NCBI GenBank assembly: GCA_045616665.1
Contig: JAZLHE010000028.1
Coordinates: 1-64,000, forward strand
Origin: RUG11690 sp045616665
GTDB lineage: Bacteria > Bacteroidota > Bacteroidia > Bacteroidales > WCHB1-69
Reading direction: 5' to 3'
Length of the DNA: 64,000 bases
The first letter of the stretch is position 1; every line of letters begins with the position of its first letter. This document shows, piece by piece, positions 44,892-52,464 of this stretch. The notes below the pieces were generated by a model. That model saw nothing but the letters and a program-made list of their open reading frames with translations. It was not told where the DNA came from and searched no databases. The position numbers and the translations under genes are program-made.

Positions 44892-46688
44892 ATGAGTGAC
44901 AACAAAAAAGCCTACCGCGTAGGTGTCGATATTGGCTCCACCACGATGAAAGTAGCGGTACTGAACGATAAGGGAAATTTGGTTTTTTCAGACTATCAAC
45001 GTCATCAGGCCGACATCCGTGGAACCGCAAGCCGTATCGTCAAGCAGTTTTACCAAACTTTGGGAGACTGTTCTCTACGCATAGTCATCACGGGTTCGGT
45101 GGGTATGGGCTACGCGCAGCGACTCGGCTTTGGTTTTGTACAGGAAGTAGTGGCCGCTGCCGAAATGGTCAAGCAGCGCTATCCGCAAGTCGGCACCTTC
45201 ATTGATATGGGCGGAGAAGACAGCAAGATGATTTTCTTCGAGAAAGGGAAAGTGCCGGACATCCGTATGAACGGCAGTTGTGCCGGCGGCACCGGTGCCT
45301 TCATCGACCAAACCGCGATGCTGTTCCACGTTGAGACAAAAGAACTGAACACCTTGGCCGCACAAGCCGAACACATCCACCCCATTGCTTCCCGCTGCGG
45401 CGTCTTTTCCAAAACCGACATTCAGAATTTGATGAGCCGCAACATCAGTCGCGCCGACATTGCCGCCTCTGTTTTCAATGCCGTGGCCATGCAGGTGGTG
45501 GCATCCCTTGCCCGCGGAATGGACATTACCCCCATTGTCTTCTTCTGCGGGGGACCATTCGCTTTCCTTCCAGAATTACAGAAGCATTTTCGTCGAGTAT
45601 TAGGACTGCGTGAAGAGCAATGTATTCTTCCCGAAAACGCGCAAATCATTCCCGCTTCCGGCTGCGCACTCTTGGCCGACCAACTGAGCAACGGCTGCAT
45701 CACCATCACCGAACTGATGAACCTCATCGAAAGCAAAGCCGATGTGAAGCAAACAACAGGCAACCGACTGCCACGATTGTTTTCATCCAAGCAGGATTAT
45801 GACGAATGGTTGGAAGCGGAAAACATTTATTATGTCAAACGGGCGAAATTAAAAGACGACGAGCCCGCCCCCTATTTCCTTGGCGTGGATTCAGGCAGCA
45901 CCACCACCAAATTGGTTATGCTGAACACTGATGGAGAGATTGTATATACGGATTACCAACGAAATGAAGGCGACAGCTTCAAGGCCTTTTGCGGGATGCT
46001 GCAAAATCTGCATCAAAGCGTTGCCCATCCCGACAACATCGTCATTGCCGGCAGTGCCGTCACCGGCTACGGAGAAAACCTCATCAAAACCGCCTTCAAC
46101 TTTGATTTTGGCATTGTAGAGACCATGGCACATTTTTCCGCCGCCAAACAAGTAGAGCCAAATGTCAGTTTCGTGCTGGATATCGGAGGGCAGGATATGA
46201 AAGCCATCTTTGTGGAAAACGGGTCGATCCGCAGAATGGAAATCAACGAAGCATGTTCTTCCGGTTGCGGTTCGTTCATCGAGACCTTTGCCAATATGAT
46301 GGGTTATCCCGTCGCGGAATTTGCCAAACTATCGTGTTTCGCGCCATATCCCTGCGACCTTGGCACCCGCTGTACCGTCTTTATGAACTCCAAAGTCAAA
46401 CAAGCCATGCAGGAAGGTGCAGCCGTTGACGACATTGCCGCCGGTTTCAGCTATTCCGTTGTCAAAAATTGTCTTTTCAAAGTATTGAAAATCAAAAATA
46501 TTGAAGAATTAGGGCAACATATCGTCGTACAAGGCGGCACTTTTCGGAATCACAGCATCGTACGGGCCCTGGAAAATATGTCCGGCTGCCACGTTTCCTT
46601 CTCCGACATTCCCGAATTGATGGGTGCTTACGGAGCCGCCCTCTATGCGAAACAAATGAAAAATGAATACAAATTATTTCAAAAATAA
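44892..46688 (+). CDS. Acyl-CoA dehydratase activase, ATPase half (BadF/BcrA/HgdC family)
   Basis: 598 residues with two ASKHA ATPase domains in tandem. Domain 1 (about 9-255) has VDIGSTTMKVAVLN, DMGGEDSKMIFF, NGSCAGGTGAF and RCGVFSKTD; domain 2 (about 320-590) has VDSGSTTTKLVMLN, DIGGQDMKAIFV, EACSSGCGSF and GTRCTVFMNS. The cysteines match those holding the bridging [4Fe-4S] cluster in HgdC-type activases, which use ATP to inject an electron into 2-hydroxyacyl-CoA dehydratases or benzoyl-CoA reductases. In most anaerobes this is the N-terminal part of one chain of about 1,400 residues. Here a TAA stop at 46686 separates it from the second part, in the same frame. Confidence 0.92.
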   Translation: MSDNKKAYRVGVDIGSTTMKVAVLNDKGNLVFSDYQRHQADIRGTASRIVKQFYQTLGDCSLRIVITGSVGMGYAQRLGFGFVQEVVAAAEMVKQRYPQVGTFIDMGGEDSKMIFFEKGKVPDIRMNGSCAGGTGAFIDQTAMLFHVETKELNTLAAQAEHIHPIASRCGVFSKTDIQNLMSRNISRADIAASVFNAVAMQVVASLARGMDITPIVFFCGGPFAFLPELQKHFRRVLGLREEQCILPENAQIIPASGCALLADQLSNGCITITELMNLIESKADVKQTTGNRLPRLFSSKQDYDEWLEAENIYYVKRAKLKDDEPAPYFLGVDSGSTTTKLVMLNTDGEIVYTDYQRNEGDSFKAFCGMLQNLHQSVAHPDNIVIAGSAVTGYGENLIKTAFNFDFGIVETMAHFSAAKQVEPNVSFVLDIGGQDMKAIFVENGSIRRMEINEACSSGCGSFIETFANMMGYPVAEFAKLSCFAPYPCDLGTRCTVFMNSKVKQAMQEGAAVDDIAAGFSYSVVKNCLFKVLKIKNIEELGQHIVVQGGTFRNHSIVRALENMSGCHVSFSDIPELMGAYGAALYAKQMKNEYKLFQK

Positions 46689-46748
46689 GTCGTATATCTT
46701 TCAAAACATCAAAAAACTCAGTTTAAACTTTTACGCATTTCACGCATT

Positions 46749-49259
46749 ATGACACTCAACGAACTTATTGCCGCCAATAGTTACAAATCGGAATTTGAAA
46801 TCTGTCCGGGTTGTGAAAACCATTGCACTGTCAAGCTGTTTCATTTCCCGAATGGGAATACTTTTTTCTCTGGCAACAACTGCGAAAGGGTTTATTCCAA
46901 CACCTCTTCCAACCAGCGAAAAGGAGTCAATATGTTTGCGGAAAAATACAAATTGCTATTTCAAAAAGCCGACAAGGAAGTTCGTCCCGATGCTCCCGCG
47001 ATTGGCATTCCGCGAGGTTTAGGCATTTATGAGAACTATCCATTTTGGAGGACCTTATTTACCGAATGCGGTTTCAGACCCATTCTTTCCAATGCGTCGG
47101 GCAACAAACTGTATGAAAGCGGTTTGCGTGCCATTATGGCCGACAACATCTGCTTTCCCGCCAAATTGATGCACGGTCATATCAATGATTTAATTTCCAA
47201 GAAGGTAGATCGAATTTTCTATCCATACGTTGTTTATGAACGCAAGGAAGACGCAAAATCGCTCAACAGCTACAATTGTCCTATTGTGGCCGGATATTCC
47301 GACGTCATCAGAAGTTCTATGAACCCTGCCGCAAAATCGGGAATTGCTTTTGACACGCCGGTTATCAGTTTTAAGAATCAAATATTACTTCGTAAATCTT
47401 GTCTGGCTTATTTAGAGACTCTTCGCATTGATAAAAAAACGGCACAGCACGCCATCGACGCTGCCATTCAAGCACAGGACGAATATCTGCGACAGCTCAC
47501 CAAACGGGGTAACGAAATCTTACAACAAGCCATTGCCGAAAACAGAATGGTGATTTTGTTGGCGGCGCGTCCCTATCACATCGACCCGCTCATAGAGCAC
47601 AAAATATCATACGCCATCGCCAATATGGGCATTGACGTCATAACCGAAAACACGGCAAGTGAAAAAGGAAGCGACGTATATAACGAACTCAACGCCATGA
47701 CGCAATGGAGTTATCCGAACCGCATCTTCAAAGCCGCCTATTTTGTAGGCAATCACAGCTATAAAAATCTACACTTCGTCCAGCTCACCTCTTTCGGCTG
47801 TGGTCCTGACGCCTTTATTTTGGACGAAGTCAACGCCATTTTGAAGCGTTTTCACAAGAACCACACCATTCTCAAAATTGATGATGTCAACAATATCGGT
47901 TCATTGCGGCTGCGTGTTCGCTCGCTGGTTGAATCGGTAAGCGACAATCTTGCGCATCAAGAGTCGTCGCATAACTCTTCAGAAGCGACAACGAAGCCGA
48001 CCCCCTACAGCACTACCAAAACCTATACTGCACAGGAACGCCACCGCACCTTGATTGCACCTTATTTTGCCGAAGGATATTCCGAATTTTTCCCATCCGT
48101 TTTCAAAGTCGCGGGATACAAGCTCATCAACCTTCCCACCGGCAACCAAGAAGCCGCTGAAATCGGTTTGAAATATGCGAACAACGAAGTCTGCTATCCC
48201 GCCACCATCGTTGTGGGCAGTATAATGAAAGCTCTGCTAAGCGGCCAATTTGCCCCCAAAGAAACGGCTGTTGTTATGACGCAGACAGGTGGACAATGTC
48301 GTGCGTCCAGCTATTATTCATTGATAAAAAACGCCTTAGTCAATGCCGGTTTACAGGAAATTCCGGTCATTTCACTGGCTTTAAGCGCATCGGTTTCCGC
48401 TTCACAACCGGGTTTCACCATTCCTTGGAAAAAAATCACCAAACTCACCATTTACACCATCCTTTACGCCGATTGTCTATCCAAACTCTACCATGCTGCC
48501 GTAGTACGTGAAAAAGTGCCGGGATCTGTGAAATTATTGAGAGAAAAATATACAGAAAAGGCCTTCCCCATTATTGAGGCCAACAACAGCAAAGGATTAT
48601 TGACATTATTGGCTGAAGCCGTCAAGGAATTCACTGCCGCAATAGATCGAGAAAAGAAGGTTCCCGTCATTGGTTTAGTGGGAGAAATCTATGTGAAATA
48701 CAACGGATTCAGCAATAAATTTGTGGTCAACTGGTTGGAGGAACACAGAGTAGAAGTTGTTCCGCCCGCGCTCATCGGTTTTCTCACGATGGGATTTGCC
48801 AACAACCACATCAACCGCCAACTCCACATCAAGGAAGTAAAATTTCCACGATGGCTCAACGATTGGGTTTACAATCGTTTATTCAAACAAATTCAGAAAT
48901 TCAACCAAATTTGCGCCGATTTTCCATTTTATAGGCCGCTCACTCCTATTTTTGAAGATGCCAAATTAGCGGAACAGGTGGTCAATATGGCAGGAGACTT
49001 TGGCGAAGGATGGTTTTTGCCTGGTGAAATTTGCCATTTGGCAGAAAATGGCGTACAAAATATCGTCAGCTTGCAACCTTTCGGCTGCATCGCAAACCAT
49101 ATTATATCCAAGGGCGTAGAAAAAAGAATCAAACAAATATATCCTCAGCTCAGCCTACTATTTTTGGATTTTGACAGTGGCACTTCTGAGGCCAACGTCT
49201 TTAATCGCCTGCATTTTATGGTCGAAAACTGTAAAAAGCAATTGGAAACTTCCTTATAG
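46749..49259 (+). CDS. Acyl-CoA dehydratase activase, C-terminal half (DUF2229 type)
   Basis: 836 residues. It begins with the Cys-rich opening typical of the C-terminal half of fused activases (CPGCENHCTVKLFHFPNGNT, then CERV), followed by a DUF2229 domain (about 80-300, GIPRGLGIYENYPFWRTLF and ADNICFPAKLMHGHI) and a further dehydratase-like region with MTQTGGQCRASSYY and HLAENGVQNIVSLQPFGCIA. The exact reaction is unknown; partners are probably 2-hydroxyacyl-CoA dehydratase-like proteins. The gene lies 60 bases after the ATPase half, in the same frame with no further stop between. The two genes are surely co-transcribed. Confidence 0.9.
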   Translation: MTLNELIAANSYKSEFEICPGCENHCTVKLFHFPNGNTFFSGNNCERVYSNTSSNQRKGVNMFAEKYKLLFQKADKEVRPDAPAIGIPRGLGIYENYPFWRTLFTECGFRPILSNASGNKLYESGLRAIMADNICFPAKLMHGHINDLISKKVDRIFYPYVVYERKEDAKSLNSYNCPIVAGYSDVIRSSMNPAAKSGIAFDTPVISFKNQILLRKSCLAYLETLRIDKKTAQHAIDAAIQAQDEYLRQLTKRGNEILQQAIAENRMVILLAARPYHIDPLIEHKISYAIANMGIDVITENTASEKGSDVYNELNAMTQWSYPNRIFKAAYFVGNHSYKNLHFVQLTSFGCGPDAFILDEVNAILKRFHKNHTILKIDDVNNIGSLRLRVRSLVESVSDNLAHQESSHNSSEATTKPTPYSTTKTYTAQERHRTLIAPYFAEGYSEFFPSVFKVAGYKLINLPTGNQEAAEIGLKYANNEVCYPATIVVGSIMKALLSGQFAPKETAVVMTQTGGQCRASSYYSLIKNALVNAGLQEIPVISLALSASVSASQPGFTIPWKKITKLTIYTILYADCLSKLYHAAVVREKVPGSVKLLREKYTEKAFPIIEANNSKGLLTLLAEAVKEFTAAIDREKKVPVIGLVGEIYVKYNGFSNKFVVNWLEEHRVEVVPPALIGFLTMGFANNHINRQLHIKEVKFPRWLNDWVYNRLFKQIQKFNQICADFPFYRPLTPIFEDAKLAEQVVNMAGDFGEGWFLPGEICHLAENGVQNIVSLQPFGCIANHIISKGVEKRIKQIYPQLSLLFLDFDSGTSEANVFNRLHFMVENCKKQLETSL

Positions 49260-49261
49260 AG

Positions 49262-49444
49262 AACCACTCGTCATTTCTCAAAACAGGACAATTTTTCGAA
49301 ACTTTTGCCCATCATACAAAAACAAGAGATGCCCTGCACAACATTTTGGTAACCACCTACGGTTTACGAAAAAACACCCATGCAGGGATCTTTAACAACA
49401 CCGTGACCATGGATGCCCTGTTTGAACCAAGCGACACTTTTTAG
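49262..49444 (+). pseudogene. Remnant of an AAA+ ATP-binding protein (C-terminal end)
   Basis: An open frame of 60 codons ending at TAG 49442-49444 translates to TGQFFETFAHHTKTRDALH, then LVTTYGLRKNTHAGIF and TVTMDALFEPSDTF. This resembles the C-terminal end of the common Bacteroidota AAA ATPases of the ATPase_2/DUF4143-like kind, which end in a TYGLxxN...VTxDxLF pattern. There is no start codon or ATPase core in the 3 bases before the frame meets the activase stop, so it is a fragment left after deletion. The match is to a remembered family pattern, not a search. Confidence 0.6.
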
Positions 49445-49476
49445 ATGTATATAAACTCGAACATCATTTTTTTGTG

Positions 49477-49485
49477 TAAATTTGC
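49477..49485 (+). promoter_or_regulatory. -7 promoter box of the GH20 gene
   Basis: TAAATTTGC lies 26 bases before the ATG at 49512. It overlaps the earlier in-frame TTG at 49482, which therefore cannot be the start. Confidence 0.6.
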
Positions 49486-49511
49486 AACTTCAGAAATTAA
49501 TTACCAATATA

Positions 49512-51173
49512 ATGAAAAAAATATTCTTTATTCTTATTGCTGCCCTATTTTTCTGCAGCTGTCAGCAAGACGCTCCCGAACCGCAAGCCATCAGTCTGGT
49601 GCCTGAGCCCGTGTCAATTTCCGTCAACGAAGGCGCATTTGCCATCAATGCCAAGACCAAATTGGCGTTCCAAAATTTGCCTGACGACAGCAACCTTCAG
49701 CAATATGTTTTGGAACATTACCTCGTTTTTTTCGGTTTTGAGCCAATCGTCAAGGCTTCTGCCACCCGAAATGTGATTATGTTCTGCCTGAATGACAAGA
49801 CTAACGACGAAATTGGCGATGAAGGTTACCAATTATCCGTTTCAAAAAAAATGATTATCATCAGCGCCAATACGGAAGCCGGCCTGTTTTATGGATTTCA
49901 AACACTGATACAATTGGCACCGGGCAACGTAGGCGTTGAACAACCCGTAGCATTGGGTGTTCCCTGCGTCAACATTACCGACTATCCGCGTTTTGAATGG
50001 CGCGGCAGCCATTTGGACGTTTGCCGTCACTTCTTCAACATTGATGAAGTAAAGAAGCATTTGGATGTGATGGCGTTGTACAAACTCAACAAATTCCATT
50101 TTCACCTGACCGACGACCATGGTTGGCGCATCCAGATAGACCAATATCCTGAATTGACCGAAATAGGAGCTTGGCGCGTTGATCGCAGCGATGTTCCCTG
50201 GGGCGAAGCCGAACCCGCTCGAGAAGGTGAAAAATGCACTTACGGCGGTTACTTTACCAAAGACCAGATTCGCGAGATCATTGCGTATGCCGCCCTACGT
50301 CATATAGATGTCATTCCGGAAATTGAAATGCCCGGACATTGCTCTGCCATTTTAAAGGCCTTCCCGCAATTTGCCTGCGACGATTTTCCCTACGATGTGG
50401 CCATTGGTCCCTATTGGCCACCCAAAGCCATTTTATGCGGTGGCAACGACTCCGTGATGGTCTTTCTGAAAAACGTCATAGACGAAGTCATTGAACTGTT
50501 CCCTTACGAATATGTGCATATCGGCGGAGATGAAGCCTTCAAGGACAATTGGAAAGTATGCCCCAAATGTCAGGCAAAAATCAAGGAATTGTGCTTGAAT
50601 AACGAAGAAGAATTGCAGGGGTGGCTGGTTACTGAAATGGAAAAACACATCAACGCCAAAGGCAAAAAAATCATTGGGTGGGATGAAATTTTAGACGGCG
50701 GAGTATCCTCGACAGCCACGGTTCAATCCTGGCGAGGAAAAGAAACCGCCATACACGCCGCCCAAAACGGCAATTCCATCATTATGTCGCCGACGGAATT
50801 CTGTTACTACGACTATTATCAGGACATTCCGGAAACACAACCCAAGGCCATTGGCGGCTGGGTGCCGCTTCCAAAAGCCTACGCCTTCGAACCCATTCCC
50901 GACTCTTTAACCACTGAGCAAGCTAAATTCATCAAAGGCGGACAATGCAACCTGTGGTCCGAATTCATCTTCACCTACGACCATGCCGAATTTATGCTGC
51001 TGCCACGACTTTGCGCCCTCTCGGAATGTGTTTGGACTCCCAAAGAAAATAAAAACTACGTACAATTTGAATCCAAGATTACCGCTCAAATCAAACTTTT
51101 ACAGCAATTAGGCTACAATCCGTGCACCACCATTGGACCATTGGAACAACCTATACCTGCCAAAGAAAAATAA
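49512..51173 (+). CDS. Beta-N-acetylhexosaminidase (GH20) lipoprotein
   Basis: 553 residues from ATG 49512, giving a lipoprotein signal MKKIFFILIAALFFCSC with cysteine at residue 17. A GH20b-type N-terminal domain (about 25-155) precedes the catalytic TIM barrel, with HFHLTDDHGWRIQID and the catalytic Asp-Glu pair in HIGGDEAF (D340, E341). It removes terminal GlcNAc or GalNAc from glycans in the periplasm or at the cell surface; mucin, N-glycans or chitin oligomers are possible substrates. The next gene, an esterase-LysM protein, begins 8 bases later, so both are co-transcribed. Confidence 0.94.
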   Translation: MKKIFFILIAALFFCSCQQDAPEPQAISLVPEPVSISVNEGAFAINAKTKLAFQNLPDDSNLQQYVLEHYLVFFGFEPIVKASATRNVIMFCLNDKTNDEIGDEGYQLSVSKKMIIISANTEAGLFYGFQTLIQLAPGNVGVEQPVALGVPCVNITDYPRFEWRGSHLDVCRHFFNIDEVKKHLDVMALYKLNKFHFHLTDDHGWRIQIDQYPELTEIGAWRVDRSDVPWGEAEPAREGEKCTYGGYFTKDQIREIIAYAALRHIDVIPEIEMPGHCSAILKAFPQFACDDFPYDVAIGPYWPPKAILCGGNDSVMVFLKNVIDEVIELFPYEYVHIGGDEAFKDNWKVCPKCQAKIKELCLNNEEELQGWLVTEMEKHINAKGKKIIGWDEILDGGVSSTATVQSWRGKETAIHAAQNGNSIIMSPTEFCYYDYYQDIPETQPKAIGGWVPLPKAYAFEPIPDSLTTEQAKFIKGGQCNLWSEFIFTYDHAEFMLLPRLCALSECVWTPKENKNYVQFESKITAQIKLLQQLGYNPCTTIGPLEQPIPAKEK

Positions 51174-51181
51174 TCACCCTT

Positions 51182-52198
51182 ATGCTTAAAAACAAAATCA
51201 TTTTATTTATTTTCACACTAATTCCCGTATGGGTTTCCGCCCAAACCCTTGCATCCTACAAAAATGTAGTGAAGGAAGGTTACAATTTTTGGGTTTACAC
51301 TCCCGCAGATTACGATTCGACACAACATAACAAGCCCTATTTACTTTTCCTTCACGGACACAGTCTTTGCGGCAATGATTTGTCAAGAGTTCGGCGTTAT
51401 GGATGTTTAGACGCCTTGTCATTAGGCCGTGACATTGATGCCGTGATTATTGCACCCCAAAATCCAGGTGGCGCTTGGAATGCCAAACGGCTGCTCAACA
51501 TCGTCAACTGGGCAGAAGATCACTTTGCGGGGGACACCAACAGGCTTTATGTTTTAGGGCTGAGTTTAGGTGGCTTCGGCACTTTTGAATTCGTGGGTAC
51601 CTACCCCGAAAAAGTAGCGGCGGCGATGGCCTTGTGCGGAGGCAGCAACCTCAAGTCGCACTGTGGGTTAAATACCGTCCCCCTATATATTTTACACGGT
51701 ACAGCAGACCGCGCCGTACCTATTTCACGCTCACAGGAAGTGGTTAGCGCAATGGCCGAATGCGGCGATACCTCGCTGCTTCGCTTTGGCAAACTGCCGG
51801 GACAAAGTCACTCCGCCTTAGCCAAGATCTTCTACATCAAGGAAACTTATCAATGGCTGTTTTCCCATTCCAAAACCGACTCCCCAAGAAAAGTCAACAA
51901 GGACGTCACCATTGATGTCGATGCCATGAGCGAGGCCTACCAAAATATCGACCGGAATGCCATCAAACTCAAGGTCGTCAACGGAATGACGGGAACTGCA
52001 GAAGAAATTATTGTCAATACAGAAAATAAAAATTCCGACGACAACACATCCTCTGCTTCTGTTCACATCGTCAAGAAGGGAGACACGCTTTATGCGATTT
52101 CAAAAAAATACCACACCACCGTCGAGAAACTCTGCCAACTTAACCACATCAAAGAAAACGGCATTCTGCAATTAGGGCAAAAAATTAAAGTGAAATGA
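51182..52198 (+). CDS. Exported alpha/beta hydrolase with C-terminal LysM domain
   Basis: 338 residues from ATG 51182 (MLKNKIILFIFTLIPVWVSAQ), which gives a clean signal peptide; the longer frame overlaps GH20. An esterase/phospholipase-type hydrolase (about 25-235) has LFLHGHSLCGND as oxyanion region, the nucleophile motif GLSLGGFG, an Asp in HGTADRAVP and His in GQSHSALAKIF. A linker follows, then a LysM domain (about 290-338, VKKGDTLYAISKKYHTTVE) that binds peptidoglycan or chitin-like GlcNAc polymers. The fusion suggests deacylation of a cell-wall-bound or glycan-bound substrate in the periplasm. It pairs with the GH20 gene 8 bases upstream. Confidence 0.88.
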   Translation: MLKNKIILFIFTLIPVWVSAQTLASYKNVVKEGYNFWVYTPADYDSTQHNKPYLLFLHGHSLCGNDLSRVRRYGCLDALSLGRDIDAVIIAPQNPGGAWNAKRLLNIVNWAEDHFAGDTNRLYVLGLSLGGFGTFEFVGTYPEKVAAAMALCGGSNLKSHCGLNTVPLYILHGTADRAVPISRSQEVVSAMAECGDTSLLRFGKLPGQSHSALAKIFYIKETYQWLFSHSKTDSPRKVNKDVTIDVDAMSEAYQNIDRNAIKLKVVNGMTGTAEEIIVNTENKNSDDNTSSASVHIVKKGDTLYAISKKYHTTVEKLCQLNHIKENGILQLGQKIKVK

Positions 52199-52328
52199 GC
52201 ATTGCTTCTGCTTAATCATTGCTTGAAGCTTGTCGTTGCCAATTCCGGCGGAAGAAGCCAACTTTTGTATTTTGACATTTTCCTCATCAGTGATGACACC
52301 GTCTTCCATTGCCAAACTCAGAACGCCT
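52172..52328 (-). pseudogene. Remnant of a TerB-like small domain
   Basis: On the minus strand a 51-codon open frame bounded by stops encodes AMEDGVITDEENVKIQKLA and SAGIGNDKLQAMIKQKQ. This resembles the helical TerB-like segment found near the ends of several Bacteroidota proteins (an ALADGxxTDxE pattern). It runs into the end of the LysM gene and has no start of its own except an internal ATG. It is probably a leftover of a deleted gene. Confidence 0.4.
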
Positions 52329-52422
52329 TAAGAGATAATTCCGTTTTTTTATACAGATAACACCCTAAAATATTTCAAGCAAAATTTTATCATTTTGCGG
52401 AACAGCTAATCACTAATTTTTG

Positions 52423-52431
52423 TATATTTGC
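52423..52431 (+). promoter_or_regulatory. -7 promoter box of pheT
   Basis: TATATTTGC ends 33 bases before the pheT ATG at 52465 and rules out the longer reading frame that begins at 52420. Confidence 0.6.
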
Positions 52432-52464
52432 ATTTTATTTTATAGTGGAATAAAATCATCATTT

